DNA of 64,000 nucleotides, from contig JASANE010016202.1 in assembly GCA_030248225.1 (NCBI GenBank), positions 1-64,000 of the forward strand, given 5' to 3'. The position numbers and the translations under genes are program-made. The notes under the pieces are model-generated. The model did not search any database. It saw nothing but the letters and a program-made list of their open reading frames with translations, and was not told the DNA's origin. Below, piece by piece: positions 22,731 through 37,300 of this stretch (its first letter is position 1; each line of letters starts with the position of its first letter). The stretch comes from Trileptium ribeirensis (taxonomy: Eukaryota; Nematoda; Enoplea; Enoplida; Thoracostomopsidae).

Positions 22731-25008
22731 AACAGCTATGTTCGCTTCAAACATATTAATAGTTTATTGGTCACAAATGTGAACTGTTGCACGAAAGATG
22801 TAGAAAATATTTGCTACAGTATATAAAACGACATTCGTGCCCAATCAAGGACTGTCGTTTATGGCGGAACTGTGTTCAGCAAGTGTTGATAAACTGAGGT
22901 GAGCTCCACAAAACTTGTTGTCAATCCCTGAGGTCGAAAGCGGACATATCTAGAAAGTTGTCTCAATTGTAAGCCAAAGATACGAAGCACCAGAAGACCT
23001 AACCCTTCACATCATACATGTTCAAGGTCCGAGATCTCCCAGGGGGTGACTGAGTCCTCGTAAGGAGCAGTCGATAGACGGAAACGAGAAACGAAGGGCG
23101 TGTTTAGCGCTTATGAGTTCAGCGCCTGCCGCGCAGCCAGAAGGACTACTTTTTCATGGCGAGGGGTCGATGCTTGACGCCCAAAGGTCACAACCTCAGG
23201 AAAGGGGTGGGGTCAACGCCCCTATAGGAGCATGATGTGTTCAGATCCTATATTACATTGATTCAGATTATCTTACGTTGTACATCATGAATAATTAATG
23301 GACCACGAAGCAACAACTACGTGTCGTGGCGGGGAATCGAACCAGGAACTCTCTGGCCCATCTACTGAAGACTAAAAACCCGGACGGCACACATCAATGA
23401 CACGTTACGGAACAATGAACTAGTGGAGACGTATGGCAATACGTCATTTTTAATACTTTTTCAGTGGACTCGGTACTCCAGTTTTCACGCAAATTTAGTT
23501 TAAAATTTCAGCGAATTTCAGTTTTTCCGGTGACACATGTATCGTTTACCCCAGAGCTAATATCAAATTTATTCCCGTAGTGCCATAAAGTTACCTGATG
23601 CGTCTGCTGCCTTACGCTATAATCTATCAATAAACTAATATATATACATTGGTGAAACCATGCCCTTAAAACTCTAATTATGCTTCATATCAATGCTTAA
23701 ATTTAAAGTTTCTAGTCTTAGTCAAATTCGAAAAGTTAAGCCTGTTTAATATTTTTCACATACTGAACTCGTCTCCAGCTCGTTAATAGAAACCGACATG
23801 GTGTCGAGCACTGCTGTGCGATTTTGTTATTTCTTAGCGAAAACCAGTAATAAGCTAAAGAAAGCCCTAAAGCCCATGATTATATTTTTATCAATTTTTT
23901 CGTGCAGCAGTAATTAAGCTAGAGTAATCAATAAGTTGCAAGCTGGTAGTTGCTAATTTTTTTTCTGGCCGATGACTGACAACATCTGTATAATTTCGAC
24001 ATTTCTTGTGTTCAATCCAAACTTATAAACCAATATTATTAAACGTTTTTTTGAGAAATATGTGTGCTATTTTTAAGTATAATATATAGTTACCACGAGA
24101 GTAAACTTTGTGGCTATTGAAGTTTGCTTTCGATCGAAAAATAACCACAATGCATATCGCCATAGTGGTCCAGATGCCTCAAAATTTAGATTTTAGAAAT
24201 TTAAAATTTTTATTTTAAAATATTTATTCATAAACAGACTGGCAGATTTTATATAACTTTTAGAGTAAAGACCATTGACATTTGATACGGTGTACTTCAT
24301 GGCGTTAGTCATATAATCTCATGGTTATTACGCATTATGGTACGTTTTACTCGTGTACGGATGGTCGTTGGAGTTTCGTCACTTGCTGATGCTTTGAATG
24401 TATTGTATAGGCTCAAAACAATAATTACAGTGTGTTAACGCTTTGTGTCACCATAGACGATAAAAATATAATAGATATTTTTTTATTTAATTACCAGTGT
24501 AGTAGCCATAATTGGGAAAATAAGCTAAAAAGCTGAATGAACAAATAGAAACACAAAAAAGATACAGGTAACAGATCATATAGCATTTGTGATGGAAATA
24601 ATTATTAAAATGCTCTTAATTTCATGATTCTATCACCCAATTCTAATTCTAAAATTCAAATTCACCCAATTCCAATTCTCACAAATTCTGTCACACATGA
24701 ATGCACAATTCAAAATTTAGTTTTGATTAATTAGACGCTGATACTATAATATGGGCATTAAAACGCCCGTAAATTTATTGGGTATTGGTTGAATAAAAGG
24801 CATTATATTTTTAAGAGCATGGTATTCCTTTTTCAAAGTTATGAATCAATATACAATACCATGAGGTCATAACAAAAATTTGCGGAAAATAGCTTTGGAA
24901 ATACTTTCTGCAAACCCTGTAAGTCGAAAAATTTAACACGACATCGCATAACGTAAGGTACATGAGTATGACCTATGCTCATATAATTCTACAAATTTTT
25001 ATATTATA
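22731..25008. other. No gene recognised
   Basis: No exon is supported. The part 23000-23250 is GC-richer but unidentified. A tRNA-like fragment lies at 23320-23405. The part 24640-24720 is low-complexity (AATTCTAATTC-type). Confidence 0.3.
23320..23405 (-). repeat. tRNA-like fragment (possible SINE)
   Basis: On the minus strand, TAGTCTTCAGTAGATGG resembles a Pol III A box and GGTTCGATTCC is a canonical B box. The acceptor and anticodon stems do not form a proper tRNA, so a tRNA-derived repeat or pseudogene is more likely. Confidence 0.35.
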
Positions 25009-25205
25009 AACTCTTAACACTGATTCAGCCACCGAACCGTCGAAAAGGCCAAAATAGCAAATAGCAATTTTACGAAGGCGAAAAATTCAATAATCCTAAT
25101 TGCTTATAAACTCTTAATAACACTGATTCAGCCACCGAACTGTCGAAAAGGCGAAAAAAGCAAATAGCAATTTTACGAAGGCGAAAAATTTAATAGTCCT
25201 AATTG
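25009..25205. repeat. Tandem duplication of the gene's last codons and 3' UTR
   Basis: Two copies with a period of about 100 bp run from AAACTCTTAA..CACTGATTCAGCCACCGAAC to CGAAGGCGAAAAATT. The upper copy overlaps the true stop codon of the copine-like gene (25173). The lower copy repeats the last nine codons (LGLLNFSPS, then TAA) near 25070-25100. Confidence 0.8.
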
Positions 25206-25389
25206 TTTAATTTCACGATATTGATCAGGGATTTCCATTAACGCATGAAGAGCGAATACGGCTTCCGGATTTTCGACACCTTCCATAACTTTATGAAAAT
25301 CAACAAAGTGAAAATTGTCATATTGACGTTTTGGAAGCGTTTCATCAAATTTTTTCATCATATGCCACGGACCATCGCCAACACCAACC
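25173..25389 (-). CDS. Exon C11: copine domain end and stop
   Basis: The acceptor is ATCAATTTTAG, with TAA at 25173-25175; 217 bp. It encodes [40 protein letters not shown] and [20 protein letters not shown], the family signature end. The acceptor and first bases of this exon are repeated eight more times upstream. Confidence 0.9.
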
Positions 25390-28300
25390 CTAAAATTGAT
25401 AAAATGATATAATGATAAGATTTTTTCATCATATGCCACGGACCATCGCCAACACCAACCCTAAAATTGATAAAATGATATAATGATAAGATTTTTTCAT
25501 CATATGCCACGGACCATCGCCAACACCAACCCTAAAATTGATAAAATGATATAATGATAAGATTTTTTCATCATATGCCATGGATCATCGCCAACACCAA
25601 CCCTAAAATTGATAAAATGATATAATGATAAGATTTTTTCATCATATGCCACGGACCATCGCCAACACCAACCCTAAAATTGATAAAATGATATAATGAT
25701 AAGATTTTTTCATCATATGCCATGGATCATCGCCAACACCAACCCTAAAATTGATAAAATGATATAATGATAAGATTTTTTCATCATATGCCACGGACCA
25801 TCGCCAACACCAACCCTAAAATTGATAAAATGATATAATGATAAGATTTTTTCATCATATGCCACGGATCATCGCCAACACCAACCCTAAAATTGATAAA
25901 ATGATATAATGATAAGATTTTTTCATCATATGCCAGGGACCATCGCCAACACCAACCCTAAAATTAAAAAATAAGTATTGTACAGCTGCATTAATTAAAA
26001 TAAAATGTTTAAATTTATAACTAAAGATAAAATATGACTTAAAAAACTACTTTGAGCATTCATTTAATGTACGAAAATCTAGAACATACTCAAATTTTGT
26101 ACTAAACCATCAGCTTTGCTGGACTGAATGACCACACCTATAAAAGATTATAGGTAAAATTACAGTTGTGTGTTTTACTACTTCTGGCTATCCTAATAGA
26201 AACTGTGTGAAATTGATGCTTCGCTAAACCCTCAGTTTTGGGATAGAAAACAACCGCACCTCGAACATTAGGGGTCAAATTATAGTTGTGTCTTTTACTT
26301 CTTCTGGTTATCCTGATGGAAACGTGAGCAACTCATCTTCCGCTAAATGCTCAGTTTTGCGAGAGTGAACAACCATACCTCTAATATTACAGGTCAAATT
26401 ATAGTTGTGTCTTTTACTTCTTCTGATTATCCTGATGGAAACGTGAGCAACTCATCTTCCGCTAAATCCTCAGTTTTGCGAGAGTGAACAACCATACCTC
26501 TAATATTACAGGTCAAATTATAGTTGTGTCTTTTACTTCTTCTGGTTATCCTGATGGAAACGTGTGCAACTGATGCTCCGCTAAACCCTCAGTTTTGCGA
26601 GAGTGAACAACCACACCTCTAACATTACAGGTCAAATTATAGTTGTGTCTATTACTTCGTCTGGTTATCCTGATGGAAACGTGTGCAACTGATGCTCCGC
26701 TAAGCCCTCAGTTTTGCGAGAGTGAACAACCACACCGCTAACATTACAGGTCAAATTATAGTTGTGTCTTTTACTTCTTCTGGTTATCCTGATGGAAACT
26801 TGTTCAACTGATGCTCCGCTAAACCCCCAGTTTTGCGAGAGTGAACAACCACGCCTCTAGCATTACAGGTCAAATTATAGTTGTGCCTTTTACTTCTTCT
26901 GGTTATCATGATGGAAACGTGTGCAGCTGAACCTCCGCTAATCCCTCAGTTTTACGAGAGTGAACAACCACACCTTTGACATTACAGGTCGAACTATAGC
27001 TGTGTCTTCTACTACTTCTGGCTATCCAGATGGAAACTGAGTGCACCTAATGCTCCGCTAGAACTTTTTGTACTAAATGCATTCAGTGGGCCGAGCAAAA
27101 ACTTGTGAAGCAACCAACCAGTTGCTTCATTAATTGTGAAATGAAATTCGTTCGTCGATAAGTTCTGTTTTTATATCATAGAGAAGTGTAAACCTAAATA
27201 TCCGGAATACAGCGTGCGAACACCGTTGCAACGTTCGTATAAAAATGACGCAACAAAATAGCTATACAAATACTTACAGTACAATCGATAGCGGATAGTG
27301 TGAAGCTCGCTGGATCGCTTTTTGGTTAATTTTCTCGTTCGTCACCTGTCCGTCGGCGACAATTACCAAAATGTGATACTGAAAATATATTTTATCCATG
27401 ACGCAAATATTTTGTCTAAAATAAAAGCAAAAAATATAAATGAATATCTAAAATATTACATAAAAATGTTATAATTATTCTAATTTGTGCACCTAAAAAG
27501 AAGATAACCATTTTTTAAGAGATAAATAAAAGAAGAAACATTACAAAGGTTTCTAACAGCCAACACTTCGTAAGTAAATAATTATATAAGAGAAAATATG
27601 AATGAATGTACGGAATTATCCAGAAAACAAAAGAAAATACATTCGCATATCCTACATAACCAATTAGACCATAATAGTAGTCAACTACCAAATAATCTAA
27701 AAAACTATAAATCTCAAAAAATGAATTATCAAAAATTATTAAATAATAAAATGTAATATATAAAATAAAATAATACATTATCAAAAAATGAAACTCTAAA
27801 AATCACATACGGCTTTCTTTTCTTTCACAATTTCGATTGCTTTATCGATCAACGGAACGAAATTAGTCGGTCCTGACAGATAGACATCCGGCGTGATTTT
27901 GTTGTAGACATTCAACACTTCTTCGAAACCTAAAATGTTATCACTATAGCTTGAGGGCACGCAATGAAGACTATGCTACAGCTATTACTTGCGATAGTGC
28001 GATATACTTACGATATGACTGGCTCACGGCAGTTCTATCGAATTTTATAACCGTTGGGTTGGGGAATCCTGAGGATACTCCTACCAATATTTTGCGCGCT
28101 GCTGATTCGTAAAATTTTTTGAAGTGTTTGACAAAAGTGCGATGATTACGGATATAAAATTGCTTAAACTGAAATCGTAACGACTGTGTCTAGAAGCCTT
28201 TGATAGTCTGGTTCCAACAGTTTTATCACAAATTTTAAATTGCACGTTTTTTAGCACATCGGCTCTTTTATCGATAAGAATTGTTTAATTACTAGTAATT

Positions 28301-31300
28301 TACTTAGCTAGGGGAAATAAAAAATTTCATAGTACAACGGTCCAGATTTTCTTTGTAATTCTGCACCTGCCAACCCAAAGATACCATTTAGTATATGCAA
28401 TCAACACAACAAATTCGTACGCTCAAAACACGGAATTTAAGACACTAAAAAACTATGGAATTTAAGAGAGGTTTCTTTGACGTTTGCGCTATCACATATT
28501 CTTTGAAAATTCAAAGAACTGTTCGTTGGAATTTTATAGAACTTCTATTTAAAGAGTTATATTATTAAGAATTATATTTGAAATTACAAAGAATAGTTCT
28601 TTGAATTTTAAAAGAATATCTGGTAATGCAAAAATCAAACAAACGTCTTTTAAATATCAAGGAAACTATTTTGAGCGAACTTATATATGTTTGTTAACTG
28701 GATTATGTACTAAAGCCGACGGGTTAGTAACATTATAATTTAAAGTTGTATTAACTAATTATAGTTGTTGTATTTAATATAGCTGCTTAATAAATTGTAT
28801 CTAATTATAGTTTGTCATTATGTTCGTGAACATAATTCTTGTTAATTCAAAAGCGATAAAATTTCGTTTACAAACAATTTTGATGTTCGCGAGCAGAAAA
28901 CAGCAAATTTTCGTTTGAGTTGAAAGAGTTCGGTAACGCAATATTTCCAAAATAACAAAATAGGATAGTCAGCGGGCGCAGGTTAAAGTTTACTCACGAA
29001 TTTAGTTTTGTATTGCTAGTAAACTAGCCGCCGCTATTAGTCATGCAGTGATCATCAATCCACAAAATTTAATATAACTTTTACAGCAAGACACAAAAAT
29101 TAAAGCCAAATTCCTATATAAATAGAAATTTTTTGAGCTGTTATTAAAATTGGAGCCTGCAACGCTGTATGTTATACACAAAATGTTACGAGTATCTTAC
29201 GGTGGGTTCACAAATCAAGCTTTTTGATCAAATTTTGACAATTAGTTTGCAATAGAAAAACATTGTTATTCTTAATTGAGTCGAAATATTAGCTCAAATT
29301 TCGAGCTCAAAATTTTTGATTTCTAATTCGTATTCCTGATTTGCTAAAGCAATATGCTAGAAAACTTTGAATTGTGGTCATACGTTCAAATTAACGCAAA
29401 AATGCAAAGATGCTCTCAACTTTCGATCCAAAATTTGATCAAAGTTTGACCACAGAATTTGAGTAAAACTTTGACGTATGAACATAAAAAAATCGGTAAA
29501 AATTCTGAACGACTAACCAGCTAACCATTGTAAACGTTTGCTTAATACAAATAAAGTGTCTTTACATTATTTGTGATACAAGTCAAATAGAAATCATAAT
29601 TTTGATGACAAATAGACGGGGATCAATACTAAAATCAATTGATTTTTTGCAGTAGCATCTAAATATTTCAATGTAAATAAGTCTTCACCAAATAGCAACC
29701 TGAAATTTGTTGTTAAGCTAACCTTTCTGATCAGGGTTTTATTATGTTAACTCTCATTTTCGTGGACGTTTTACTGGAAATCGTTTTACATATTGCAGGT
29801 ATATAGAGCAATTTCCAAAAGTTCAAAATATCAAGTTAAGCTCCCGCATTCAGCATTGTTCTGAAATTATTTATAGTTCTTTTGTGAAACTGTATACAAA
29901 ATAATAAAGGAGAAATCCTCAATTAGAGAGTGCTTTTTCTCAACGTTCCACTGCCTTACTTTCTATAGAAATACATTGCGCTCATGAAACCTAAATAAAA
30001 GTTTTCAAAATCTATTTAGTCACTGTATTCGTGCAGTTACCTAGAGCCGTATCTGCTTTTAATATACTTACTAAAAGTGTTTACGAAGCTGCTTATGAAA
30101 ACAAAAAGTAACGCTCGAACTTGCTAAAATTCTAACTTACGATGTCGAGTAAGTGCACACATTTCTCTGTGAACGACGCATAGTTTACAAAAAAACCCCA
30201 CTTACCTTGACAATATACGGCATCTTTCTTGAGCGAAAATATGGATTTGTCGAGTGTTACGTCATCGCCGAAGCCAAACGCTGGAATGAGACCGTCTTCG
30301 TCAAAACCTGATAGCGTTGCGCCGACGATTGATATTACCTAAACATACAATACAAGTAAACACGCGGATTTAGCCTTATACTGCCGGATTCAGATATCGA
30401 TTTGAGTTGAATGAATTTTGTTATCGATTTTTTTGAATCTTATTGTATGAAAAAAACAATCCAATATAGTGACTATGGCTCGCGACGCTGTGGTAATGAA
30501 TGCTAAAATATAATTGTCCTATTTGTTTTCATTGCCGTGCATTAAAGTATTATTCGCATGAAGCAATCTAGGTCGATAAACTTTCTCACAGAAGCAATTT
30601 AGGTCGTTAAACTTTCTTACAGATGCAATCTAGGTCGTTAAACTTTCTCACATAAGCAATCTAGGTCGTTAAACTTTCTCACAGAAGCAATCTAGGTCGT
30701 TAAACTTTCTCACAGAAGCAATCTAGGTCGTTATAATTTGTCACAGAAGCAATCTAGGTCGTTAAACTTTCTCAAGCAATCTAGGTCGTTATAATTTCTC
30801 ACAGAAGCAATTTATGTCGTTAAACTTTCTCACAGAAGCAACCTAGGTCGTTAAACTTTCTCACAGGAGCAATCTAGGTCGTTAAACTTTCTCACAGAAG
30901 CAATCTAGGTCGTCAAACTTTCTCACAGAATAAATCTAGGTCGTTATAATTTCTCACAGAAGCAATTTAGGTCGTTAAACTTTCTCACAGAAGCAATCTA
31001 GGTCGTTAAACTTTCTCACATTGTGGGACGATCGAGAGACTTCAATTTTGACTACCGAAATTGGATGGGTACTAACCAACCAAATAAAAACAGTTGATAC
31101 CAACTTGGAGTTCCTGATGGCGAAGCAATCGACTTTGTGGGTATGAGATGATTGGGGATCCAGAGACTATGGGGACATCACTAAAAAAATGGTGGGCCCC
31201 TTCCCGGAACCCCTTCTCCGGAAGTGCACTGGAGCCAAAATTTTAGAACATGGTTATTTCGAACATAAAGCAATAAAATTTATAAGACATGGTGTATACA

Positions 31301-34300
31301 CCATGAGCGATATAAAATTGTCGCCTTCATTCTGGCCAGCATGTATGATATATAAAACTATGCTACAACTATGTCACAAGTTAGCTGAAGTACACCTTGC
31401 CGTGAATTTATACTTCGATTAGTTAGGATGCTTAGTTTTTATCGTTAAAACTCGTTCTGCCGTTCGTCGGACCCATATAATTCAGTCACGACCGCAACTG
31501 TGCTTACACATCTTTCAATAGTTATTAGCAAGACATGAACATGTTGCAATTGTTATAGTTTAGCAAGCTTAGCTCCCAATTTATGTTAAAACTCGTTCTG
31601 CGTCCACCCATATAATTCAGTACCCCGCAACTGTGCTTACAGATCTTTCAAATAGTTACCTTAGACACACGAACATGTTGCAATTGTTATAGTTTAGCAA
31701 GCTTAGTTTTTATCGTTAAAACTCGTTCTGCCGTTCGTCGGACCCATATAATTCAGTCACGACCGCAACTGTGCTTACAGATCTTTCAATAGTTATTAGC
31801 AAGACATGAACATGTTGCAATTCGTTTAGTTTAGGATATTAGTTTTTATCGTTAAAACTCGTTCTGCCGTTCGTCGGACCCATATAATTCAGTCACGACC
31901 GCAACTGTGCTTACAGATCTTTCAATAGTTATTAGCAAGACATGAACATGTTGCAATTGTTATAGTTTAGCAAGCTTAGTTTTTATCGTTAAAACTCGTT
32001 CTGCCGTTCGTCGGACCCATATATAATTCAGTCACGACCGCAACTGTGCTTACAGATCTTTCAATAGTTATTAGCAAGACATGAACATGTTGCAATTGTT
32101 ATAGTTTAGCAAGCTTTAATGTGCTGCAACCACGCATATATACCCAGTAATGTCAACATATGTCACTAACACACGTATTTGTAAATATTTGATTAGTTCT
32201 TATACGCTTATACTGCCCAAACTGAGGGTCTCTTGCGAACACGGCAATCAGGTCATTTAAAATTTTTGCTTCAAATGAAATAAAACAAGTAGTCCAATGA
32301 TACATGTTGGTATAGGAAACCAAAAATTCTATCGAAAAATCAATAGTATCAAAGCTTAGTAACTTAGGTTAGGTTAAAATCCTTAGGATTGTAAATTATT
32401 TTCGAACGAATTCTTTATGATTATTGAAATATTGTCATAAACCGAGATACCTGTTGATAAGGATTTTGTATTTTCCGGTCGATATGATGAAGTGATTTAC
32501 CATCGAACGTAAATTCGCCTTGGTGTACGTTGCTTCGTGTATAATCGATACCTGAAATAAAAAATGAAATGTTTTATATTTCTTATTTACGGATAAAACT
32601 GTCGTATTCTATTGCATTGCGGATGTGATATTTATATTCTTGGGAACGTGATATAATTTGCATTTCGTGTACCACCGAACCATTGTAGGTCGCCGTGAGG
32701 AATAGAAGCCGGAACGCTAGATTGCAATTAACGCTCACTCGCCATTGAGCTATTTCGAAGTTGTTGCTCGGATCGTTAAGGCTCGTCTGAAAGCGATCAA
32801 ACGATAACTGCATACACCTTTATAGTACAAGGTGAATTTATATAATTATTGCCACATTTTGAAACTTAGCCCGATTTTTGTCGAACAACTGTAGGCGTTA
32901 AATGGTTTAAATATTTGGCATCTAAATTTGGATCAAAATTTCCAGTAATGACTAAATAAAAACAATTTCCGACAATAGAAGATAGACTGTAAAAGAATAA
33001 AACCATATTGGCAACAAATCGAAGTATACATAAACCGTCATAAAAAAGAATTTTCAACGACCTGTCAGATCCGAACCGATCCTATCCGTTCTAATCCAAG
33101 TCCATTTCCACGTGTATTGTGAGCATATAGAGTGTTCACATTGCATTCGATACGGTTCGAAGAAGCATGCATAGATCGCCTTGTGTCAGATCCGAACCGA
33201 TCCTATCCGTTCTAATCCGAGCCCATTCCCACGTGTATTGTGAGCATATAGAGTGTTCACATTGCATTCGATACGGTTCGAAGAAGCATGCATAATTTTA
33301 ATGAGCCAGTATGAAAAATACATTAGCGTAGATTCAGTGTACAATATCTGTGAAACTTGGTCGTATCAGATCGAAACAGAATGAAATTTGACAACATATA
33401 AACAAGACATTTAAATTCATAAGTAATAGAGATCCTGGATATATTTATATATAATATTTATAATGTATAATACAACAGATTAAATCGGCGAAACATATGT
33501 TTGATTCGTGTAAAGTTCCTGAACCCAAAGATGATAATTGTCCATATAAAATGTTACAATGTAACTGCATACGATAATGAGCAGTTTTGAATAGGTTGTG
33601 GTAATGACATGTGAAAAACGATAAAATATGCCAATCTGAACATGTTCGATGTTTCAAGATAAATTAATTAATTAACTAAGTTTTCAACATTCACAATTAA
33701 TGCGACGCCTTGGAAGGATAATGGCCTAGCCTCCTATGAGCATGTAGGATTTAGCTGATATGCCTATCTAAACCAATGACGTTATCCCCAATTCGCTTTA
33801 TGATGAGGCACCAGTACCCTGGTTATATACCACTAAAAGAAAATGTTTTCAATCCAACGATCATAACACGGCACATGGCTATTATTATAATCGAAGTTGT
33901 TGATACACAGCCCGTCCGATCACTGGGTCAAGCGCATAGGGCGGGCTGTGTATCAGCAACTTTTCAATGTCAGCGACTTTTCGATGCAACTTGGTGTTGG
34001 AAATGATTGAAAACCACTAGCTGTCTCAAAAAAGCATCTAGTTTTTGTCCTCAAACTTATATTGTATACCTTTTTCTAGATAAAATATTATGATATTATA
34101 GCGAAATGTTTCAGATTTTTGGACTAAATATTGATTCAAATGAAAAATTTACCGAATATAAGTTGACTCGATTCAAGACCGGACTTTCGTATTGCAGCGC
34201 TAATATCGTCAAGTGTATTGCGACGCTGCAAAAATCGTGGATGTCGAACGCCAACAGCTTTCAACACCGGATTTTCCGGGTTCAATTCACCATCGGCGCC

Positions 34301-37300
34301 ACGTTTTGTCATGTTTACGCTGAAAAAAAATAGCGATTTTTATTTTGTAGCGAAAATAATCATAATATAAAATTATCAAGGAGACATCGACATGTGACAA
34401 TATCATTAGGAGAGCACAGACGTGAAGAAAGAGTACATACGTGACTTTTCCGCACTTTCGTGTTAAACTAGTACAGTTGTTAGATGTCACGTATTTTTAC
34501 AGACTTTCCTCACATTACTGATAAATTTCAATATGTAAGCTGACCCATTACAGCTTGGACGGGGGACAGATGTGTTCCCAGTGTTATGGCAGCAGTTAGA
34601 CACCTTCAGGAAAACCTTCAGCGGCACCCACATTAGTTTGAGCCATGATGAATCCCAAACGCCATACTACTGGGAGCGTGTCCAAACACTAAACTGTCTT
34701 TTATTATAAGTATCTAAACAATATGATACATAAATTGTTTTGAAAATTTAATATTCAAATAAAAGCGCTATAAGCTATTGAAGGAAAATTTCACAGTTTT
34801 TATAATAGAATTTATTATAAAAACCTAACTAACTACTTATTAGCACTTACAATTGTGGAGCCGTAGGCAGTGGTCGATGATCAGTCACAGCTTGATCTTC
34901 CGGGACTTGTTGTAATATCTTCGCCGATTCACGAGCCTGTTTTCTTCGTTGCCGACGCAATGCCATCGATTCCTTAAAAATGATTTTTGCTTAGTAATAT
35001 TTTTACACTTTAGGTTATATATATAATCTGATTAATATTTTGTGCAAATGGGAGCAAGCCACCTCGTTTTGATATAAAAACACCTGCCACTCATCCAAGG
35101 ATTGAAGGACGAGCCATTCCCATGTAGCTATTTTACTGAAATAAGTTTACTTTCAAGTTCACAAAATGCTTACTTTTTTAAAAGCACATTATAAACGTAT
35201 AATATTTTAGAGACTAATCATTGGCCGTTTTCAAACACAACAACCCAAACTTTTAATATTAGAGTTCATTACAGCTCAAATTTCAGCCTCTCGCCTCAGT
35301 TTATCGCTTGTTGCAAAAAATTTACATGTGTTGTGCTTGTTTCCGATGATAAACATTTGCAACAGTTTTTGTAATTTCAGCATCTTTTGTATTTATATAT
35401 AAATCATGTTACATATATGATGTATGTTTGATGTATATATGATATATATGATGTATATATGTATATATATATATATATAATGTATATGATCTGTATATGA
35501 TGTATGCATAATATGAATATGTTTATACATATATGATGATATACATACATGTATGATCGTTCAGATGATCATCTTTCCCTTCATCGCTATCAATTTTAAT
35601 ACAATCAAGAATATATAGCTGAACAAGGAGTGTCACCATTTTCGCCGTGAAAGAGATTGGCTTATTATAATGTTTTTTTCAGCTACTCTAATACCTTTGA
35701 ACAAAAGTTCACTCACTACAATTCAAAAAATTTGGAGACAACCTGAAAGTTTAGGATAATATATTTTAAAAAATATATTCACAGAACAGAGTAATGCGGC
35801 GTTCACGTTATCATGTCCCCAACGTTTGGAACCTATGTACACCACACAGTGTCAGGCACACTGTTGACAACAGGGTGTCTTCGACACCCACATATTTTTA
35901 ATAAATTTTTTCAAAGGTATCTAGTTATGCGTATTACAACTTCTCGACAGTGTCAAGTACACCGTGTCTTATGGCAGTTTTATTGACAGGGTTCAGATTT
36001 ATTTGAGCAATGTTCATCTGGGCTACATACAAATATCGTAAATTTAGAAAAAAAACTACACGTGTCAGTTGATTAATAAACCGCATTAGCTACATACGGT
36101 GTCCGTTATAGTTAATTCACGCCAAATTAGTAGCTAAGGGTTTGTACGACACTGTCAAGAAAAATGTAGTAGCTAGGGGGTGTGTAGCAATTGATTTACA
36201 GTATGAATGTCACCCTACATGACTATACCGTAGGGTCGCGACTACAGGGGACAAAAGTTCCAAACAGCGGGGACATTATAACGTGAACGCCGCATAACTA
36301 ATTTATCGTTGAACGATTAAAAAATACTGAAATTGAGCAAACATACCTCGGAACTTTGATCTTGTACTTTCTCGGACGCAGCTGTGCTGAAAAGAGGAAA
36401 AATTAAATTATTTGGGTCGGAAATGTCATAGCGTAGAGAGGTCAAAGTCACAAATTTCGTAAAATCATTAAAACGATATTTTCTTCTTCATCATGGACCA
36501 TAGCGGTCCGTAGACGCAATATTATGACGTATGTCACGCCACCTACACCTTGAGGATTATGGCAGGACAGCTTCCTCCAAGCCAAAACAATGTCATAAAA
36601 ACTAATTATAAACAACTGGAGAATGTAACAAAAAAGTTAATAAAAAATTATTCGAACGAAAATGCTGTAGGGTATGGGCCAAAATTACTACTAAATAAAT
36701 GATATCATAAAGACGAATCATAAATAACTAGAAGTTTTACTGAGATCGTTTAGTTAGCAACATCGCTTTTAGTTTTATATTACTAGTATTTAGTTTTATA
36801 TACTTTCAAGCCCCAATTAATTTGTGTATCGTGCAATGTTTGACAAACTCAAGATGGCGCCACCGATCGATTCGTCACAAGTGAAAACTGCGTACCCAAA
36901 CCATTGAGCTGTCTAGAAGCTGTTGTTCGGTTCCTTTAGGAATAACAACGCACTTGCAAACATACATCATACTGAGCAAATACAACGCATCACATAAAAC
37001 AATATGTGCTGGATATATTTTGGGGGCGTGAATTAACAAAAATACTATATTCATACCAAAACATATTTTTCCATGTATTAAGCGAAACAAAATCAGTTAA
37101 ACAAAACCTAAATGTTGGTTCCATTCCCCAAAATCTTTTCTTTAATCCTTTGGAAATGTTTAATTTTGCAACTATCTCCTGGAAATAAATTTTGGTCGCC
37201 ACGAAATTATACTCCAAAAATATTCAGCACTCAGTATCGCTCTGCAACTTATGTGTCAATTGGACTAGCTGTTTCGTAAAATTTTAAATTTATTTAGAAA

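Noticed and set aside
30545..31025. CRISPR-like array of 31-bp units
   Set aside because: There are no unique spacers between units and the context is a eukaryotic intron; it is a simple minisatellite.
31189..31422. Plus-strand 77-codon gene
   Set aside because: No domain, it lies inside an intron of the opposite-strand gene beside two satellites, and no splice or promoter evidence supports it.
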